The notes beneath the pieces are model-generated. The model was given only the letters and a program-made list of their open reading frames with translations. It was not told the DNA's origin and did not search any database. A stretch of 64,000 bases of DNA, from NCBI GenBank assembly GCA_907164885.2, contig OU015490.1, positions 204,605,661 through 204,669,660 of the forward strand, given 5' to 3'. Of the stretch, positions 21,885-32,719 are shown piece by piece; position 1 is the stretch's first letter, and each line of letters starts with the position of its first letter. Position numbers and translations under genes: made by a program. The DNA comes from Dolomedes plantarius (Eukaryota; Arthropoda; Arachnida; Araneae; Dolomedidae).

Positions 21885-22927
21885 GATACACTATCATTGT
21901 AATAGAATGCTTTACTAAAAATGATTACAGTGAGGTTTTTTTAAAAATATTGAAGTTTATAATTAAAAAATCGTCGTTCTTCTTGAAAAAAAAGTATGAT
22001 TACAGCTGATTTTGCAATCCGACTTGTACAGTCTAATTATTTACAAACATACATGTATTCATTTTCAAAACTAACTTTTTACAATTAACATTAAAAATTT
22101 TCAGTACAATAACTCATACTCAATTGCAATAAAACTTTATTATATATTATGCTATATATATGGGTACTTTTCCGTTATAAGCACTACACTTGGCGGCGCA
22201 TTTTTAATCTCGGCGACGCACAGATACAACACATCGTATTGGCGAACGAAATAGCTCACAATAACTCCGGATTTTACGCAAAAGGTATATTGACAACCAC
22301 AAATAATGAAGTTTATAATCTCTTTGACGGATCAGAAAAATGGAATAATATTTATTTTATCTTAAATAACACATATTGAGAGAAAGTTATACAAACTACA
22401 GTTGGCGTATTTAATTACGGCATTCAATGAAGTTTGTTTATCTCCATGACCACGATAATAATCGCCGTCATATCGTATCGTGATCCTTGAATCTCACTTT
22501 TTGTATATTTTAGTATTGTAATCTGCCAATCATTAGTGTGATTATATCGCGTTACTTTTCTCTCGTTGCGGCGATTTTTGAAAATGCGCCAAATTGGTGT
22601 CAAAATGATTGTAGTTCTTATAACAGAAAAGTACCTATTATATGTATAAATAGGCTATGTATAAATATATTAAGCAAAAATAAAATACACAAACTAAAGA
22701 AAATCAAGGTTATGTACCTTTTTTTTATTGGAACTGTTCAATTATTTACCGTCAAGTTTTCACGGGTACTATCTAGTTAATTTATAGTAATAGATTAAAT
22801 ATATAATACCACCGAGTAATTAAGCCAAGTATTCAGTTACAATTGAAATTCTTACAATTAACATTAAATAATTACTTTCAATAGTTATGTACAAAAGTAA
22901 ACGCCTTCACTTACAGCTCAAAAACAT
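21885..22927. other. Gene-free AT-rich stretch
   Basis: No gene is supported. A block at about 22700-22780 recurs at about 31015-31095, and 22630-22690 recurs at about 23250-23310, indicating old local duplication. Confidence 0.45.
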
Positions 22928-22930
22928 TAA

Positions 22931-23116
22931 GGGCCTGTTCACATAGGAGTCCGTTGCGTAGCGTTAAGGGAAAGATGACGTTGCGACGAAAATAAACCAA
23001 TCATAGGCGTTAAAAGTTTCACGGCTAATCGTTTGGAGGCCTATGATTGGTTTATTTTCGTCTCAACGTCATCTTTTCCTTAACGCAACGCAGCGGACTC
23101 CTATCTGAACAGGCCC
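22931..23116. mobile_element. 186-bp palindromic MITE with TAA duplication
   Basis: Arms starting GGGCCTGTTCACATAGGAGT (left) and, inverted, ending at 23116 run nearly to the centre, so the whole element can fold into a hairpin. TAA flanks both ends (22928-22930, 23117-23119). The 3-bp duplication and GG-start ends fit PIF/Harbinger (Tourist-like) MITEs. Non-coding. Confidence 0.85.
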
Positions 23117-23119
23117 TAA

Positions 23120-24943
23120 CAATTTCAGTAAACAACTGAAAGTCATATACGAAAATGCGTGCGTTCATTTAAAATCATACAAATTACTCACGTGCAAAAT
23201 ATTTTTGCACGTGCATTTCAATTTAATGTACATATATTATATATTATGCTATATATATGTATAAATAGGCTATGTATAAATATATTAAGCAATAATAAAA
23301 TACATAAATTAACAATTTCATCTGTTAGTTCAACCATTCTATGACAATGAAATTAACAATTTCAGCCTATATTCATTTTATCGATTTGATCCGAAAGAAA
23401 ATGTTTTTTTAATTAATTTATTTATGTGTTGTTGTTGATCTTTGGTTAATTTAGGTTTTTAATGATGTATAAACGTGCATTCAATAATTGGATCCAGTAG
23501 GCAGCGCTGCAATCGCGTTTCAGAATTTTTTTTTATTTTCATGAATTTTAAAGCTGTATACACGTGCATTGAATAACAATTAACTTAACCTACAAATTTG
23601 TGAAACAAACGATTTTGGTGTTTTTAATTTCTGTTTATTATTGTATTTTCGCACGTGAGATTAATATAGGTTGATATATTTGTGAAGCGGTCGCTCCGGA
23701 AGCGTTACTTGACAAAGGCATACACAGAACACAGCAACTATTAGGGGAATTTTAACCATACTAGCCGCTGTGCGACCAGCATGGTCCTTGTTAGTTTTAT
23801 ATTTTCTTTTGCAAAACAATGCAACTGAAAGTAACATATGTAAGGAATGTTACCATTACCTGTCATTACAAATATATGTTGTAAGGGGTATTCTCTATAA
23901 GGCTGATTCTAGAATATCGTGATCAAAAAATGAGAATTTCCATTACCTCAGAAAAGAGTTAAAGATAAGACTGAGAAACCCAAGATCAATGATTTTGAAA
24001 ATTGCATCCCTCTTTCTATGTACTATTTTTCAAAGTTAAGATATCTACACTTTATCATTACAACAAATAAGAAATTGTTAGGGAAAATTTTAAAATATAG
24101 TGTTGATTACATCACTCTCTGTATGTATTACTGTTCACAATTCAGATATCTACACTTAATCATGTCAAATAATAAGTTATTGAGAAAATTTCACTTATAA
24201 AATGGAGTAAAAATTCAGCAAGTACTGAAAAAAGTGTAGAAAATTAAATATTACTGGTTGTTTATTGCTATGCCGGCGACGGTTAAGCCTAACCTCGCGA
24301 TTATTTATGCTCTCTCTTTCACGCCTCTGTCTTAATGAATTATTTCTTCGATTGACTGTTCCCAATTTTCACTTGATCGTGCAACTCGGTTTCGAACATT
24401 CCTGATTTCAGTGCTTAAATCCATGTTGACACGCGATTGCAAATTGCGGACGGCCGCTAATGTTTACATCTGGTAGTGGCAGCCGTTGCCATTCTGCGTG
24501 AAGAAATATCGTCGATTTTTGTGCCGCATACCTACGCGTTTTATATATATAGATAACATATATATTTTAACCAGATATTACAATAATATCAAATTTAGTA
24601 TTTTCGGAAGGTTGCAAACTTGGCGCATGCGTAGTGATATGTTCAAAAGTGTCTGTACGGTAGCGTGCTTTTCAAAGCGAATACCTAATATAACCGCAAA
24701 ATTTTCTTACATATTTTTTAAAGTGTTTAATTGAATATTTCTAAATTGCCAGCACACGTGGCTTTCATGTGCTCACATGTGGCTTTCATATGATTTTTTG
24801 TAAAACATTCTATTACGATGATAGTGTTTTTAATTTTTGTTTATTATTGTATTTTTAATATTGCTTTTAAGAGTACTTTTATAACGATTTGTATTCTTTT
24901 TTAATTTCTTATTTAATGTAACAATTTAATATAATTTAATTTT
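23120..24943. other. Gene-free AT-rich stretch with a local tandem duplication
   Basis: No gene is supported. A unit of about 102 bp is repeated twice at about 24016-24196 (shared core GATATCTACACTT at about 24041 and 24143). ORFs at 24018-24200 and 24486-24734 have no recognisable motif. Confidence 0.4.
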
Positions 24944-24948
24944 AATTT

Positions 24949-25288
24949 TGTAAGATATACATTAGATTCGATTCACAAGAATCGAACTTTTGTGTGAATG
25001 AATTAAAGAAGCTGCTTGAGATATGCTAATTTCGGCATACGCGCTTGGTATAAATACCAAGCAGCTTGATTAATACAGAGGTTGAAAAAGGTTGTTAAAG
25101 TTGATAGATAAGCGAGAGGGAGCTACGAGGTAAGCAGCTCCAGGTACTATCCTGCGCTAGTGCTTAGGGGGCCCAAAGTTTACGTAGCAGAACTGCTGGT
25201 TTGACTCTCTAGGTTGTGAGTATGGCAAAATGTATTTTTATTGAATGCTAATATATATTCCGTACAAGTAGTACGTATGCTTATTGCT
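24949..25288 (+). repeat. First LTR of the array (5' part)
   Basis: Matches the LTRs at 27195 and 30411 from their first base (TGTAAG) to the GCTTATTGCT motif, where a 1.4-kb foreign segment interrupts it. Similarity resumes for about 25 bases at 26712. It is more diverged from the other two than they are from each other. Confidence 0.8.
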
Positions 25289-26711
25289 TGTTACGGTTCA
25301 AAAGCTCCGCAACATTAGGCACGGATGAAGGAATCAATTAAGAAATGATGGAGTTAAGAGAAGCAGTGACGAGTGATAAATAAGCGAGGGACGTGGACAT
25401 AGTTTAGAAAAGATACAGGATGTTTAAGTGCCATTAAGGATGAAAAAGAAACCGCCGAAGGAAATTTACGTGGGGTATGCTTAGACCAGATGCAGATGTG
25501 AAAGATATAGGAAGAAGGGAAAGCACACTAAATAGGAAATGCATTGAATAGTGATGGTGAGGGCTAAGTGGTGAAAATCGGAAACAGATGATATTCGAGA
25601 AGATGGGAATATGGCCGTGGGAATAATGATGATGGGAGGCGAGTGGCCCCACCTACGAGAAGGCGGAGAAAAAGAAGATTCTGGAAAGAAATGAGTAGTC
25701 CAATAAAATAGGAATAAGATATCTCTGACCAATAAGAAAACGAAGGAATGAGCAGATCAGATGATGCGGGAATCCTAAAAAGTTATTACGACCGAGGAGC
25801 AGCAAGGACGAACACCTACACCGTAGTTAAAAGCATGAGCCGACAAATTAATTTAGAATGAGAAAGTTCGAATTGAAACTTAGCCAGCGTATGATAAATT
25901 AATATAGCTTGACGCTTTATTTGCACCGATGTCCCAAAGCGTAAATACTAGGCAGTGACTAACATAGAGATTAACCAGATTTTAAGAAAGAATAGAGCCG
26001 GCCGATTCAAGTGGAAACAGTGTGCCCCATCCCGAGAATCGAATTGCCTGAGCATTATGACCTACCGTATGCTACAAGCTGAAGTTACGGACCCTGAAAG
26101 AGTGCCGCAACCATAGACGGGTTTGAAAGGAGGGTCCCAAGTCGACGCGAGCGCATTTAATGGACTGCAGACGAGTTTATCAAAGGAGGGCGAATTGAAA
26201 GACCAAGTCCCCGACAGTGCCAGCGCATTTAATTGACTTCATGAGAGTTCATCAATGGAGGTATGTGTCGTTTGTGCTCCGTATTGATCACTTGTTTTAA
26301 ACGTGTGCCATCGCGATTTCTCATTCATACACTACATATTTCGAATGTATATACTATAGATCTTTCTATTAGAAATTGAGATAACGTTGAAATATGATGT
26401 TATTATGAGTTTATGAACGGGTTATAAGATCCATTAAATGAGAAAATATTTATAGTAAAGGTATAATAATTGATAAGAAATTACTATTGATATTGTATTG
26501 TAGGAAGTAAAATAAAAAGGGTTATAATGATATTGAATGAAACTGTAAATGAAGAGATTAGTTGTGATAACATAATGTATTAATAAATGTATCCGTTATT
26601 ATATCATTCGGATAATCTGTCATTCTTCAAAAAACACAACGCAATACTTAATTCTACATATGTAAATCGTATCATTGGGTATCATAATTAATAACCCCAA
26701 TCAACCCATTA
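25289..26711. mobile_element. Unidentified 1.4-kb insertion in an LTR
   Basis: This segment interrupts the LTR at TATTGCT, which is present on both sides (25282-25288 and 26712-26718) and once in the intact LTRs, so it behaves as a target duplication. The segment starts TGTTACGG and ends CCCATTA. It has no ORF with a recognisable domain and no terminal inverted repeats, but holds an internal repeated motif (about 26148-26190 and 26221-26266). A long solo LTR of another family is one possibility. Confidence 0.5.
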
Positions 26712-26744
26712 TATTGCTGTAAAATCAAATTCTAATGTAAAATC

Positions 26745-27194
26745 AAATTCTGTTGTTTTATATATTTTTGAAGGGGACATGTAGTGAATAGAAAAAAATA
26801 CATACTAACTACAGATAACAACTAACTAACTAATGTACTAACTTCACAAAACCTAACACATGTGCATTATGAATTGGGGGAGAGCAGATACAAACAGTCA
26901 AGAAATGTCATGCTGTGCAATTGTGTTGACATTTTTAACTAAAATAGATTTTCTAGGGCGCAGTTGGCCACCCCAGTATCCACAACTCTGCAAATCCACT
27001 GTTTGATGGTGTCACCTGGACCCTGCGGGGTTAGTTTTGTAAAATGGGAGTGGCGTTTTCCCCCTACACAACGTGTGGAAGGTTTTTTGGCTTTGCCACC
27101 AATTATGTAAAAAGTCAGACCAGCACGCGTTTTCAATTAGTTACCTGAAGCCGTTCAGACCTCAGTTACCTAATTTTTTTTCCAGGGAGGCCAG
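26745..27194 (+). repeat. 3' internal remnant of the first element in the array
   Basis: Near-identical to 29970-30410. The first element has lost everything between its LTR and this segment, including gag. The junction at about 26720-26745 shows a short duplication (TGTAAAATCAAATTCT twice). A G-rich polypurine stretch GGGAGG lies just before the next LTR. Confidence 0.75.
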
Positions 27195-27665
27195 TGTAAG
27201 GTATACATAAGATTCGATTCATAAGAATCGAACTTTTGAGTGAATAAATTAAAGAAGCTGCTTAAGATATGCTAATTTCGGCATACCCTCTCGGTATAAA
27301 TACCATGCAGCTGGATTAGAAAGAGAGGTGGTTGTTAAAGTTGATAGATAAGCGTGAGGGAGCTACGAGGTAAGCAGCTCCAGCTGTTAACCGGTGCTTG
27401 TGCTTAGGGGGCCCAAAGTTTACGTAGCAGAACTGCTGGTTTGGCTCTCTAGGTTGTTAGTATTGCAAAGTGTATTTTTATTGAATGCTAATATATATTC
27501 CGTACTAGTAGTACGTATGCTTATTGCTGTAAAAGCAAATTCTATATGTGCAACGAATTCAATAAACATTGTTTCATGTATAAACTGTGTTTGTATCAAA
27601 TTCATTTAGAGTGTCACTTCAAATTATATACACCCAAGTGCGGGTAGAAGTGAGCTATTCTCTAT
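27195..27665 (+). repeat. Middle LTR of the array
   Basis: About 471 bp, starting TGTAAG and ending CTCTAT. It is the 3' LTR of the deleted first element and at the same time the 5' LTR of the gag-bearing second element. The primer site begins 2 bases later. Confidence 0.85.
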
Positions 27666-27932
27666 ACTGGCGCCCGAAAGTTTATATATACCCTGGTTGT
27701 TATCGTTACATTTATAACGAACAACATATTTGAAGTTTGAACTTTATACTGTGTTATATTCTGATATTGATAAAATTAAATTGTGACAGTATCTTGTTAT
27801 TATTCTTATATACTATTTTAAAATTAGTGTTGTAGAACAAAACCCTGTTGGAAATTTTCCTCGGGTAAATATGGTTCAGCAAATTCCGCCATTCGAAGCC
27901 ACCTTCAATGGCGGCCCTCAAGCCAATTCCTA

Positions 27933-29258
27933 ATGAAAATTGAGCATTACTTTCAGCAACAATGCACCCCAGAGGGGGAGAAACTTAAAATCGTTCTAGC
28001 CGCTTTAAGAGGTAGTGCATATGAGTGGTACACGTGTATGCAAAGCAGTAATCTGATTTTTGACTATTCGTCATTCAAGCAACAGTTTCTTCACGCTTTT
28101 CCCAAGACCTTTAATCAAAGTAAAATAGAAGCGGAAATTTATTCACTAAGGCAACGTGCAGGTCAGTCTGCATTAGATTTTGCTATGGAAAAGATTATAA
28201 AGTGTGAGGAATATTTAAAAGGGATGACGGAAGCGGTAATCTTAAAAGTAGTTATCCAACGTTTGAATCCAAGTGTTCAAGATTTTTTGGACAATCAAAA
28301 TATTACAAGCAAGGCTACACTCCTTCGAGCTTTAGCTAAACATGACAATAGGCATTTCTTCGCTACCCTCTACCCTCACTCAGGTACGAGAAGTTTTATT
28401 CACCCCCTCCAAAATTTTTCGCGAGTTTCAAGCCAACAGCGAAACCAGTATCACGGGCGAAATAATAGAAGCTCACGGCGTTACAATGAAATTAGTGCAC
28501 TTAAAGTAAATAATATGCAAGCACCTTACGTGCACTGGCAAGTTGATTCACATGATATGGTTCAACCTGTTGAAACTGTGTGGTCAAATGTATTAACTTG
28601 TCCGAGCAGTAATCATTATTTTGAGAATAGTGAAAGTCGGGGTATATTTGTGGCTTATAATGAAAGTGAGCCTAGCTGGAACAATGCGGTAATTCCAGTA
28701 CAAATTTCTGAAAGTAGTGCCGATACTAATGCTAGTGGTTTAGAAAATAAACCATCGGGAACTTCTATTCATGCTATACCTGATATTTTAGATGATATTC
28801 ACACATCTGTTAATGAAGGAAATTTTGTAGATAACGAAGTTTGTGTTACGGAAGTTAGTAAATACTTATTAGTTGATTACAATAAAAATTCTTTAAACGA
28901 TATTAGGAACTCGCTAGGTAATGATGATATTATTTCAAGTTCCCAGCCGAATGGGGATTCTGTAGGCCGGGTTGATAATATGGTCTTAAATAAAGTACAT
29001 GAAAACCAGACTGAGAATCAGGAGGAAAATTTGACACAGAGTTATACTGTAAGTAGTTCAGCTGATGTTTCGGAAGTTGTAGAAGTAGTCAGCATTAAAA
29101 CGCACGAATACGGAAAGCTTAATCTTCCTAAAACTGAAGCAGTTTTAAATAATTTAAATGATAACGATTCTGATGTCGCAAGTTTCAAAGAGACTTTTTC
29201 GTCAAAAGAGGATAAAACTAAAGTTAAGGGGGATAAAAAACGTGAAAAAGCACCTTGA
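27933..29258 (+). CDS. Gag protein of a non-autonomous gypsy-like element
   Basis: A 441-codon frame. Residues about 1-150 resemble the retrotransposon gag capsid domain: KIEHYFQQQ, then LAALRGSAYEWY, a FKQQFLHAFP helix and a LRQRAGQSALDFA segment. The rest is acidic, Asn/Ser-rich and low complexity, without a CCHC knuckle. A short upstream frame from the ATG at 27871 (through FEATFNGGPQANS) ends in a TAA overlapping the start of this frame (TAATG). It matches the expected gag N-terminus, so a small deletion near 27930 probably split the original gene. After 29258 Lys-rich coding-like sequence continues in other frames to about 29990. The product would form particles only with reverse transcriptase supplied by another element (inference). 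Confidence 0.7.
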   Translation: MKIEHYFQQQCTPEGEKLKIVLAALRGSAYEWYTCMQSSNLIFDYSSFKQQFLHAFPKTFNQSKIEAEIYSLRQRAGQSALDFAMEKIIKCEEYLKGMTEAVILKVVIQRLNPSVQDFLDNQNITSKATLLRALAKHDNRHFFATLYPHSGTRSFIHPLQNFSRVSSQQRNQYHGRNNRSSRRYNEISALKVNNMQAPYVHWQVDSHDMVQPVETVWSNVLTCPSSNHYFENSESRGIFVAYNESEPSWNNAVIPVQISESSADTNASGLENKPSGTSIHAIPDILDDIHTSVNEGNFVDNEVCVTEVSKYLLVDYNKNSLNDIRNSLGNDDIISSSQPNGDSVGRVDNMVLNKVHENQTENQEENLTQSYTVSSSADVSEVVEVVSIKTHEYGKLNLPKTEAVLNNLNDNDSDVASFKETFSSKEDKTKVKGDKKREKAP

Positions 29259-30410
29259 GGTTCCAGCATTAAAACTGCTAATACTGAAGTAATTAAGGCA
29301 GTAAACAAGAAGTCGTATAAGCACAAATACGAAAAACAAGAGTCCGGTTGTTGAAAAACATGAAACAAGCGGCGAACTAAATTGCAAACGTATCATAAAT
29401 GGCGAGATAAAGCCGGTAACTGAACACATAGGTTCGGCGTATAAGTTTGAAAAAATAGAATCTGCATTAAAATCTAATATCGATACAAGCAAAAGTACGA
29501 AGAAAAGTAAAGTGTTCACTACAAAAACTCCATCAAAGGGTGAATGTGTCGCTGATAAGGTACACAAGGTTATCAAAAATAATGATGACAATCCTAAAGG
29601 TCCTTTGCATAAGTACAGGAAGCGGAAGATATCTGCCGCCCAGCAAGGTTGCCTCCTCCCAAGAGATCTCCTGTCCATCGCCAAGCCGGACCAGCGCCTC
29701 AGGACCAACGCCCTGCTACACGAAGAATGCCCTCACGGTCAACAAAACCCTTTACTAGGACTGCCACAATCAAGAGAGGTTCCACGGAATGGACAGACTG
29801 GTGCAAGGAAGTTGCTGCATTCATGAGGAACAAGTCTTGTATCAACTTTCTTATTCTAACTCCCACCCTTCAATCGAACCAAACTGGTTTGAAATTCCCC
29901 AGTGTATATGCTGTGAAAAAAATTTTGAGAGGAAAGGGGTCAGCCACTGAAAAAAAAACGGCATACTGTTGTTTTATATCTTTTTGAAGGGGACATGTAG
30001 TGAATAGAAAAAAATACATACTAACTACAGATAACAACTAACTAACTAATGTACTAACTTCACAAAACATAACATATGTGCATTATGAATTGGGGGAGAG
30101 CAGATACAAACAGTCAAGAAATGTCATGCTGTGCAATTGTGTTGACACTTTTAACTAAAATAGATTTTCTAGGGCGCAGTTGGCCAGCCCAGTATCCGCA
30201 ACTCTGCAAATTCATTGTTTGATGGTGTCACCTGGACCCTGCGGGGTTAGTTTTGTAAAATGGGAGTGGCTTTTTCCCCCCACACAACGTGTGGAAGGTT
30301 TTTTGGCTTTGCCACCCATTATGTAAAAAGTCAGACCAGCACGTGTTTTCAATTAGTTAACTGAAGCCGTTCAGTTCTCAGTTACCTAATTTTTTTTCGA
30401 GGGAGGCCAG
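29259..30410 (+). other. Remaining internal region of the gag-bearing LTR element
   Basis: From 29259 to about 29990 it is a patchwork of open frames. The Lys-rich frame running through 29400-29640 and the Pro/Arg-rich frame at 29649-29987 look like the decayed C-terminal tail of gag or a fused product, with no pol motif. From 29970 to 30410 the sequence is non-coding and equals 26755-27194, ending in a short polypurine tract next to the LTR. Confidence 0.5.
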
Positions 30411-30885
30411 TGTAAGGTATACATAAGATTCGATTCACAAGAATCGAACTTTTGAGTGAATGAATTAAAGAAGCGGCTTGAGATATGCTAATTTCGGCAT
30501 ACGCGCTTGGTATAAATACCAAGCAGCTTGATTAATACAGAGGTTGAAAAAGGTTGTTAAAGTTGATAGATAAGCGAGAGGGAGCTACGAGGTAAGCAGT
30601 TCCAGGTGCTATCCTGCGCTAGTGCTTAGGGTCCCAAAGTTTACTTGGCAGTACTGCTGGTTTGACTCTCTAGGTTGTGAGTATGGCAAAGTGCATTTTT
30701 ATTGAATGCTAATATATATTCCGTACAAGTAGTACATATGCTAATTGCTGTAAAATCAAATTCTATATGTCAACGAATTCAATAAACATTGTTTCATGTA
30801 TAAACTGTGTTTGCATCAAATTCATTTAGAGTGCCACTTCAAATTATATACACCCAAGTGCGGGTATAAGTGAGCTATTCTCTAT
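30411..30885 (+). repeat. Last (3') LTR of the array
   Basis: About 475 bp, very similar to 27195-27665. It is followed by AATTT (30886-30890), matching the five bases before the first LTR. Confidence 0.85.
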
Positions 30886-31619
30886 AATTTAACAATTTAA
30901 AATAAACAAATCAGACTGAAAACATTCAAGTAAATTTAAATATTCTAAATTGCAACACGTTGGATTGCTAAACAGATAATACAGGTATTCTGTAAAAATT
31001 TCTAATATTTTAACAAGGTTATGAACCCTTATTTTATTGGAACTGTTTAGGTAATTACCGTCAAGTTTTGACGGGTACTATCTAGTTAATAATATTTATG
31101 TATAAATTCCTTTTCAAGTGATGTTGGCTAAAGTTGTATTAGTTTTAAATGCAATGGCTACGATCTGTCGACTAAAAGTTGATGCAACCTTTTATTTATT
31201 TATGGAGAATTTTTTTATATCCAGAAAAATGTTTTTAGTTTATTAATGTAACTCTTTTGAAAAGCCACCCTTTTCTTTAGTGCAGTTATAAAATTAACAT
31301 GAATTCTTCACCCAAGAAAAGTGGTTAAATCAGCGGGTTCCAGGAGGCCTAGACGATATTAAAAAGGTACAGTGGTACCTCGACTTACGAGTTTAATGCG
31401 TTCCATGGCGGAGCTCGTAACTCGAATTACTTGTATCTGGAATCAATTTTCCCCATTGAAATGAATGGAAATGCCATTTATTCGTTCCAGGCTCCCCCAA
31501 AACACCGTAAATTTTTGTTACATGTTTTTAAATAAGACAAATGTGCTTATAAATGACGAACATTGTATAAAAATGCAATACAATAGAATGTACTGCAATA
31601 AACTTGTTTTATTAAGAGT

Positions 31620-31755
31620 AATGTACAACATTTACCTGACGGTAGAGGAGAATAGAATTCCAGGCTACAAACCCATGAAGGATAGGCTAACCCTTGCACT
31701 GTGCGCCAACCCGAGCGGTGACTGCAAGATTAAGCCGCTGCTCCTTTATCATTAG
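31620..31755 (+). pseudogene. Tigger transposase fragment (DDE_1 domain)
   Basis: The translated segment ENRIPGYKPMKDRLTLALCA followed by NPSGDCKIKPLLLYH is the characteristic start of the Tigger/Jerky-like DDE_1 catalytic region. Only about 45 residues are recognisable. The helix-turn-helix domain upstream and the catalytic Asp residues downstream are missing. The frame ends at 31755. The ORF that follows (31791-31988) contains only low-quality similarity. Confidence 0.75.
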
Positions 31756-32221
31756 GAAAATCCCAGACCCTTTATGCATGCACGCACACTTTGGTCATGT
31801 TTCTTGATAATTTCTTTTTTCAACTCAATGCACATCATCCGCTTCTTCTTCTCACTGTCCTTCGCACTCACTTTCTTCGGACCCAATGGTTGGAAAAATG
31901 CTTAGCAACTGCAAGCAACTGCAAGCTTTTGCTTAGCAACTGCAAGCACAAATACGAGCACATAACTGATGCTTTTATTACGAGCTAGCCTCTTCAAGTG
32001 AACGAATGAGACACGGACGCTGGGCGATTGTTGCGCCGATAAATGTGGTTGTAATGTCCACATTCCTCTTTCTCAGAATCCGTAGAATGGGGAGGGATTG
32101 CGATCCTAAGACCAAGGTTTTCACATCCCCTGGTCCCCATGGGGAGTACCAGTGTGGGGGAGGGAATTAATTAATTGAATATATCTCTCTGCGAGAGAGG
32201 TTGGACGCTGTTCGGTTCCGG

Positions 32222-32369
32222 TTTGGTTTGGAGCACTACGGTCAACTTTTTGCCGCACGACGAGACCTACAGTCGGAACGGCTACAAACATCCATGCCAA
32301 CAGTGGGAATTGAACCCACAGGATCTGAACCGAATGCCAGCGCCCAAGCCATTCGGCCATCGCCTGGCT
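32222..32369 (-). mobile_element. tRNA-derived SINE, copy 3
   Basis: The best-preserved head of the three. Read from 32369 leftwards it has the A-box-like TGGCCGAATGG and a canonical B box GGTTCAATTCC, then the shared body ending in CCAAACC. It is flanked by 14-bp duplications CTGTTCGGTTyCGG (32208-32221, 32370-32383) with one mismatch. The apparent minus-strand protein starting MAEWLGRW is simply this tRNA-like head translated. Confidence 0.9.
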
Positions 32370-32719
32370 CTGTTCGGTTTCGGAAGGCTACTCAAGTGCG
32401 GACAGAGCAAGCTTCCCCGGGTGATAATTGCTTAGTGTTAATCTCTCGGTTTAAGACTGGATAGTAGTCTTAAGAATAATATGTATACAATTGTATAATA
32501 ACTGTACATAAAGTTTGTAAATATTATATGCTTCTCGTGTTCTCATTTGATGAGCACGCAACATGGCGTTCGCTGCACAAACTAGCGGTGGGGTATTTGA
32601 GGCTTGCTCGTAACCCGAATATTAGCTCGTAACTCGAAGCAAAAAATCTGCCGAGAGAATGCTGGTATCTCGAAAAACTCGGAAGTCGAGACACTCGTAA
32701 GTCGAGGTACCATTGTATA

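Larger units (their letters stand above)
24949..30885 (+). mobile_element. Tandem gypsy-like LTR array (LTR-int-LTR-int-LTR)
   Basis: Three LTRs (24949, 27195, 30411) alternate with two internal regions. About 440 bp before the second LTR (26755-27194) is almost identical to the 440 bp before the third (29970-30410). The outer edges are flanked by AATTT on both sides (24944-24948, 30886-30890), as if the whole array derives from one integration. A tRNA-Lys-like primer site TGGCGCCCGAAAG starts at 27668, just after the middle LTR. No protease, reverse transcriptase or integrase is present anywhere in the array, so it is non-autonomous. Confidence 0.8.
31370..32715 (+). mobile_element. Tigger/pogo-type DNA transposon relic with TA duplication
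   Basis: Terminal inverted repeats CAGTGGTACCTCGACTTACG (31370 onward) and its near-complement ending at 32715 are flanked by TA (31368-31369, 32716-32717). The inner subterminal repeats with CTCGTAACTCG also occur at both sides. The ends and the transposase fragment agree on the pogo/Tigger group. A SINE is inserted at 32222-32369. At 1.35 kb it is much shorter than a full element of about 2.5 kb, so most of the transposase is deleted. Confidence 0.85.

Noticed and set aside
26939..27136. Minus-strand 65-codon ORF present in both internal regions of the LTR array
   Set aside because: It is antisense in a non-coding 3' internal segment, is interrupted in the second copy and has no domain.
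32121..32360. Minus-strand ORF starting MAEWLGRW, resembling many database hypothetical proteins
   Set aside because: It is the translated tRNA-like head of a SINE with A and B boxes and target duplications.
32222..32369. A functional tRNA gene
   Set aside because: A and B boxes exist, but the body does not close into an acceptor stem and the copy has SINE-type flanking duplications and relatives.
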